Source: Haloarchaeobius iranensis (GTDB lineage: Archaea > Halobacteriota > Halobacteria > Halobacteriales > Natrialbaceae). Taken from it: DNA of 64,000 nt. The first letter of the stretch is position 1; every line of letters begins with the position of its first letter. The notes under the pieces were generated by a model that ran no database searches, was not told the DNA's origin, and worked only from the letters and a program-made list of their open reading frames with translations. Location of the stretch: positions 62,001 to 126,000 of the forward strand of contig NZ_FNIA01000006.1 of NCBI RefSeq assembly GCF_900103505.1. Direction: 5' to 3'. The position numbers were made by a program, and so were the translations under genes. This document shows, piece by piece, positions 61,888 through 64,000 of the stretch.

Positions 61888-62274
61888 ATGTCGACACGGG
61901 TCGCTCTCGATACGAGTGCGCTCATGATGCCCGTCGAGCTTGACGTGCGGCTGTTCGACGAGCTGGACCGCCTCGTCGAGGGAGTCGACCCGGTCGCGCC
62001 GCAGGCAGTCGTCGAGGAACTGCGCCGGCTCTCCGAGAAGGGCGGCGAGGAGGGCACGGCGGCGAACGTCGGCCACGACCTCGTCACGGAACGCTGTCTC
62101 GTCGTCGACACGGAGGAATCGTACGCAGACGACGCCATCGTCGAACTCGCCCGCGAGGGCCACGCCGCGTACGTCGTCACCAACGACCTGCCCCTGCGCG
62201 ACCGCGTCCTCGACGCGGGCGTTCCGGTAATAGCTTTACGGGGCAAGAACAAACTTGCAATAACTCAACCATAA
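61888..62274 (+). CDS. PIN-domain ribonuclease-like protein
   Basis: 128 residues, PIN fold. The first acidic residue is in VALDTSALMMPVELDVRLFDEL; others are in DDAIVELA and TNDLPLRDRVLDAG. No antitoxin partner is adjacent, and the gene starts 3 nt after the aIF2 gamma stop, in the conserved position next to rpo7. An rRNA-processing (Fcf1/Utp24-like) role is more likely than a toxin role (inference). Confidence 0.85.
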   Translation: MSTRVALDTSALMMPVELDVRLFDELDRLVEGVDPVAPQAVVEELRRLSEKGGEEGTAANVGHDLVTERCLVVDTEESYADDAIVELAREGHAAYVVTNDLPLRDRVLDAGVPVIALRGKNKLAITQP

Positions 62275-62278
62275 ACAG

Positions 62279-62848
62279 ATGTACAAACGCGTCAGGCTCA
62301 AGGACACGGTCGAGGTGCCGCCGGAGGAGCTCGGGGACGTCAGCCCGGACCTCGTGAAGAAACTGCTGCAGGACAAGCTCGAAGGTCGCATGGACGAGGA
62401 CGTCGGGAGCGTCGTCACCGTCACGAAGGTGCACGACATCGGCGAGGGGACCGTCCTCCCGAACCGCCCGGGCGTCTACTACGAGGCGGACTTCGACGCG
62501 GTCACGTTCGACCCGAAGATGCAGGAGGTCGTCGACGGGACCGTCGTCGAGGTCGTCGAGTTCGGTGCCTTCGTCGGCATCGGCCCGGTCGACGGGCTGC
62601 TCCACGTCTCGCAGATCTCCGACGAGTACCTCGCCTTCGACCACGAGAACCAGCAGCTCGCCTCCAGCGAGTCCAACCGAACGCTCGGCGTCGACGACGC
62701 CGTCCGAGCGCGCATCGTCACCAAGAGCATCGACGAGCGCAACCCGCGGGACTCGAAGATCGGGCTGACGGCGAAACAGCCCGGCCTCGGCAAGCACGGC
62801 TGGCTCGAGGACGACAGACAGAAGCGCGAAGCGCAGGCGGGTGATTAG
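62279..62848 (+). CDS. rpo7: DNA-directed RNA polymerase subunit Rpo7 (E')
   Basis: 189 residues; forms the stalk of archaeal RNA polymerase with Rpo4. The N-terminal tip domain (MYKRVRLKDTVEVPPEELG) and the S1-like domain (GTVVEVVEFGAFVGIGPVDG) are complete. Together with spt4 it forms the usual rpoE1-rpoE2 pair; spt4 begins directly after its stop codon. Confidence 0.95.
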   Translation: MYKRVRLKDTVEVPPEELGDVSPDLVKKLLQDKLEGRMDEDVGSVVTVTKVHDIGEGTVLPNRPGVYYEADFDAVTFDPKMQEVVDGTVVEVVEFGAFVGIGPVDGLLHVSQISDEYLAFDHENQQLASSESNRTLGVDDAVRARIVTKSIDERNPRDSKIGLTAKQPGLGKHGWLEDDRQKREAQAGD

Positions 62849-63046
62849 ATGGCCCAAGACAGAGTCGTCTGCCGCGAGTGCCACCGGGTGAACGAGCCGA
62901 ACAACGCGACGTGTGAGTCCTGTGGCTCCAGCTCGCTGACGGAGGACTGGGCGGGCTACGTCATCATCGCCCACCCCGAGCGCTCCGACATCGCCACCGA
63001 GATGGAGGTCACCGAGCCCGGCAAGTACGCCCTGAAGGTTCGGTGA
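62849..63046 (+). CDS. spt4: Transcription elongation factor Spt4
   Basis: 65 residues with the zinc site CRECHRV...CESCGS. The core ends in GKYALKVR. It pairs with Spt5 to raise polymerase processivity. The ATG follows the rpo7 stop with no gap. Confidence 0.95.
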   Translation: MAQDRVVCRECHRVNEPNNATCESCGSSSLTEDWAGYVIIAHPERSDIATEMEVTEPGKYALKVR

Positions 63047-63047
63047 C

Positions 63048-63590
63048 GTGAGCGGGGACAGCGACGGAACGGTCGTGCTCACGCTCCCCGAGTCGCTCCG
63101 CAGCGCGTTCAAGGAGCCGCTGGGACCGGTCGAGACCGACGCGAACACCCTTCTGCAGGACGTCACCGGGCCGCTCGTCGCGGTCGGCGACATCGTCACC
63201 TACCACTTCGTGCGCGCCGGGCGACAGCCGGACGTAGCCCTGGTCGACGAGCGGACGAAACGCGCGCCCGTCGACGAGGCCGTCCGCGAGGCGGTCGTCG
63301 ACGCGGACGTCACCGTGCCGAACCCGGCCGGGACCATCACCGCGGAGCTACTCGTCGCGCTTCGCGAGGCGCTCGCCGACGGCGAGGCGACGACCATCTT
63401 CGTCGACGGCGAGGAGGACCTCGCGACCCTGCCCGCGGTACTGCTCGCGCCCGACGGTGCGAGCGTCGTCTACGGACAGCCCGACGAGGGGATGGTCCAC
63501 GTCGAGGTAACGCCGGAGAACAAACGCGAGATGCGGTCGTTGCTCGACCGGATGGACGGCGACCACGAACGGGTCGCCGAGCTGCTCTAG
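63048..63590 (+). CDS. GTP-dependent dephospho-CoA kinase
   Basis: DUF359 family, 180 residues, the archaeal enzyme phosphorylating dephospho-CoA to CoA with GTP. Family words are VGDIVTYHFVRAGRQPDVALVDERTKR, NPAGTITAEL and VDGEEDLATLPAVLLAPDGA, which hold the acidic active-site residues. GTG start 1 nt after the spt4 stop. Its last 4 nt overlap the end of the convergent transducer gene. Confidence 0.9.
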   Translation: MSGDSDGTVVLTLPESLRSAFKEPLGPVETDANTLLQDVTGPLVAVGDIVTYHFVRAGRQPDVALVDERTKRAPVDEAVREAVVDADVTVPNPAGTITAELLVALREALADGEATTIFVDGEEDLATLPAVLLAPDGASVVYGQPDEGMVHVEVTPENKREMRSLLDRMDGDHERVAELL

Positions 63591-64000
63591 TCCTCGTCCG
63601 CACCTTCGCCGAACTCGAACTCCACGTCGTCAGCCGCGGGCTCGTCGGCCGGACCGTCCAGCACCGTCCCCGGGTCGTCCCCTGCCGGGTCCTGCGTCGG
63701 CTGGCCGTCGAGCGAGTCCTCGAGCTGCAGTTCCTCGCCGAGCAGGCCCTCCGCACTGTCGGAGGCGTCCGTATCGAAGCGGTCGAGCGCCTCGCTCAGG
63801 CGGGACGCCTGCTGGCTGAGCGAGCCGGCGCTGTTGGACACTTCGGTGAGCGCGGTGGTCTGCTCCTCCGCGGCGGCGGCGACGTTCTCGGCCTCGCTGG
63901 TGGTCTCCTCGGAGATGGTCGCCGCGTCGTCGACCATCGCCACGACCTCCTCCGTCGACGCTGCCTGCTGTTCGGTCGCCGCCGATATCTCCTGGACGCC
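63587..64000 (-). CDS. Chemotaxis transducer, C-terminal part (5' end outside window)
   Basis: The visible 137 codons cover the end of the coiled-coil signalling domain (QEISAATEQQAASTEEVVAM, then SETTSEAENVAAAAEEQTTALTE) and an acidic tail. The first 165 nt (64000-63836) equal those of the transducer at 25.8-28.1 kb base for base. The gene continues beyond the window, so its sensor type is unknown. Confidence 0.92.
   Translation of the reverse strand, partial: GVQEISAATEQQAASTEEVVAMVDDAATISEETTSEAENVAAAAEEQTTALTEVSNSAGSLSQQASRLSEALDRFDTDASDSAEGLLGEELQLEDSLDGQPTQDPAGDDPGTVLDGPADEPAADDVEFEFGEGADED
63836..64000 (-). repeat. 165-nt tract identical to the first transducer
   Basis: This is the reverse-complement copy of 27757-27921 with no mismatch. 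The difference begins at 63835. The other end of the tract lies beyond the window. Confidence 0.97.

Noticed and set aside
61888-62274. PIN protein as a VapC toxin
   Set aside because: There is no antitoxin gene next to it and it sits in a conserved-looking run with aIF2 gamma and rpo7, so a processing nuclease role is more likely.
1-64000. CRISPR arrays, rRNA or tRNA genes, insertion sequences
   Set aside because: I found no regularly spaced direct repeats, no cloverleaf-like segment in any gap, and no transposase-like product.

Overview
The window is about 64 kb of a GC-rich haloarchaeal chromosome (class Halobacteria; I cannot name the genus). The evidence is consistent: very acidic proteins, codons ending in G or C, leaderless-type promoters with a TATA element 26-40 nt before the start codon, an A-type ATP synthase operon, aRF1, aIF2 gamma, Rpo7, Spt4, an archaeal wyosine enzyme, haloarchaeal transducers, and PibD-type pilin and TAT lipoprotein signals. 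I see no tRNA, rRNA, CRISPR array or intact insertion sequence, so most of the window is core chromosome.

Layout. 0-8.2 kb: end of a sensor kinase plus a decayed copy of its ATPase domain, taw1, argS, a MinD-type ATPase, prf1, a lipoprotein and an HTH regulator. 8.2-18.4 kb: the ATP synthase operon atpHIKECFAB, read on the minus strand. It is followed by an oppositely oriented RDD membrane protein, then atpD and a zinc-ribbon protein. 18.5-24.4 kb: a quinone-type methyltransferase whose 3' end overlaps a pilin-like ORF on the other strand, envelope proteins, a membrane-anchored HTH protein and etfBA. 24.6-28.1 kb: a BMP-family binding lipoprotein translationally coupled to a chemotaxis transducer. 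28.1-32.6 kb: prenyl synthase, DUF373 protein, a frameshifted RecA-like ATPase and serB. 32.6-38.9 kb: two O-acetylhomoserine sulfhydrylases, metX and an aldehyde dehydrogenase. 39-50 kb: metallo-hydrolases, two tandem acyl-CoA synthetases, a cation/proton antiporter with TrkA domains, a 2H phosphoesterase, an ABC ATPase and a thiolase. 50-60.6 kb: an Agl23-type glycosylation protein, an AAA ATPase, a PhnP-like hydrolase, two duplicated small membrane proteins, regulators and an SLC13-type permease. 60.6-63.6 kb: a gene-expression cluster (aIF2 gamma, PIN protein, rpo7, spt4, dephospho-CoA kinase). The window ends inside a second transducer read on the minus strand.

Duplication and copy-to-copy correction recur. 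There is a kinase remnant, two metY genes, two acyl-CoA synthetases, two small membrane genes with duplicated promoters, two copies of a modular intergenic repeat, and a 165-nt stretch that is base-for-base identical in the two transducers and ends abruptly. The best leads for undescribed biology are: the BMP-transducer pair; the duplicated promoter element TTTCAGTA-N8-TACAGAAA; a perfect 9-bp inverted repeat around the antiporter promoter; the structured minD-prf1 spacer; the modular intergenic repeat; and the methyltransferase/pilin overlap carrying a 63-bp tandem repeat open in both directions.
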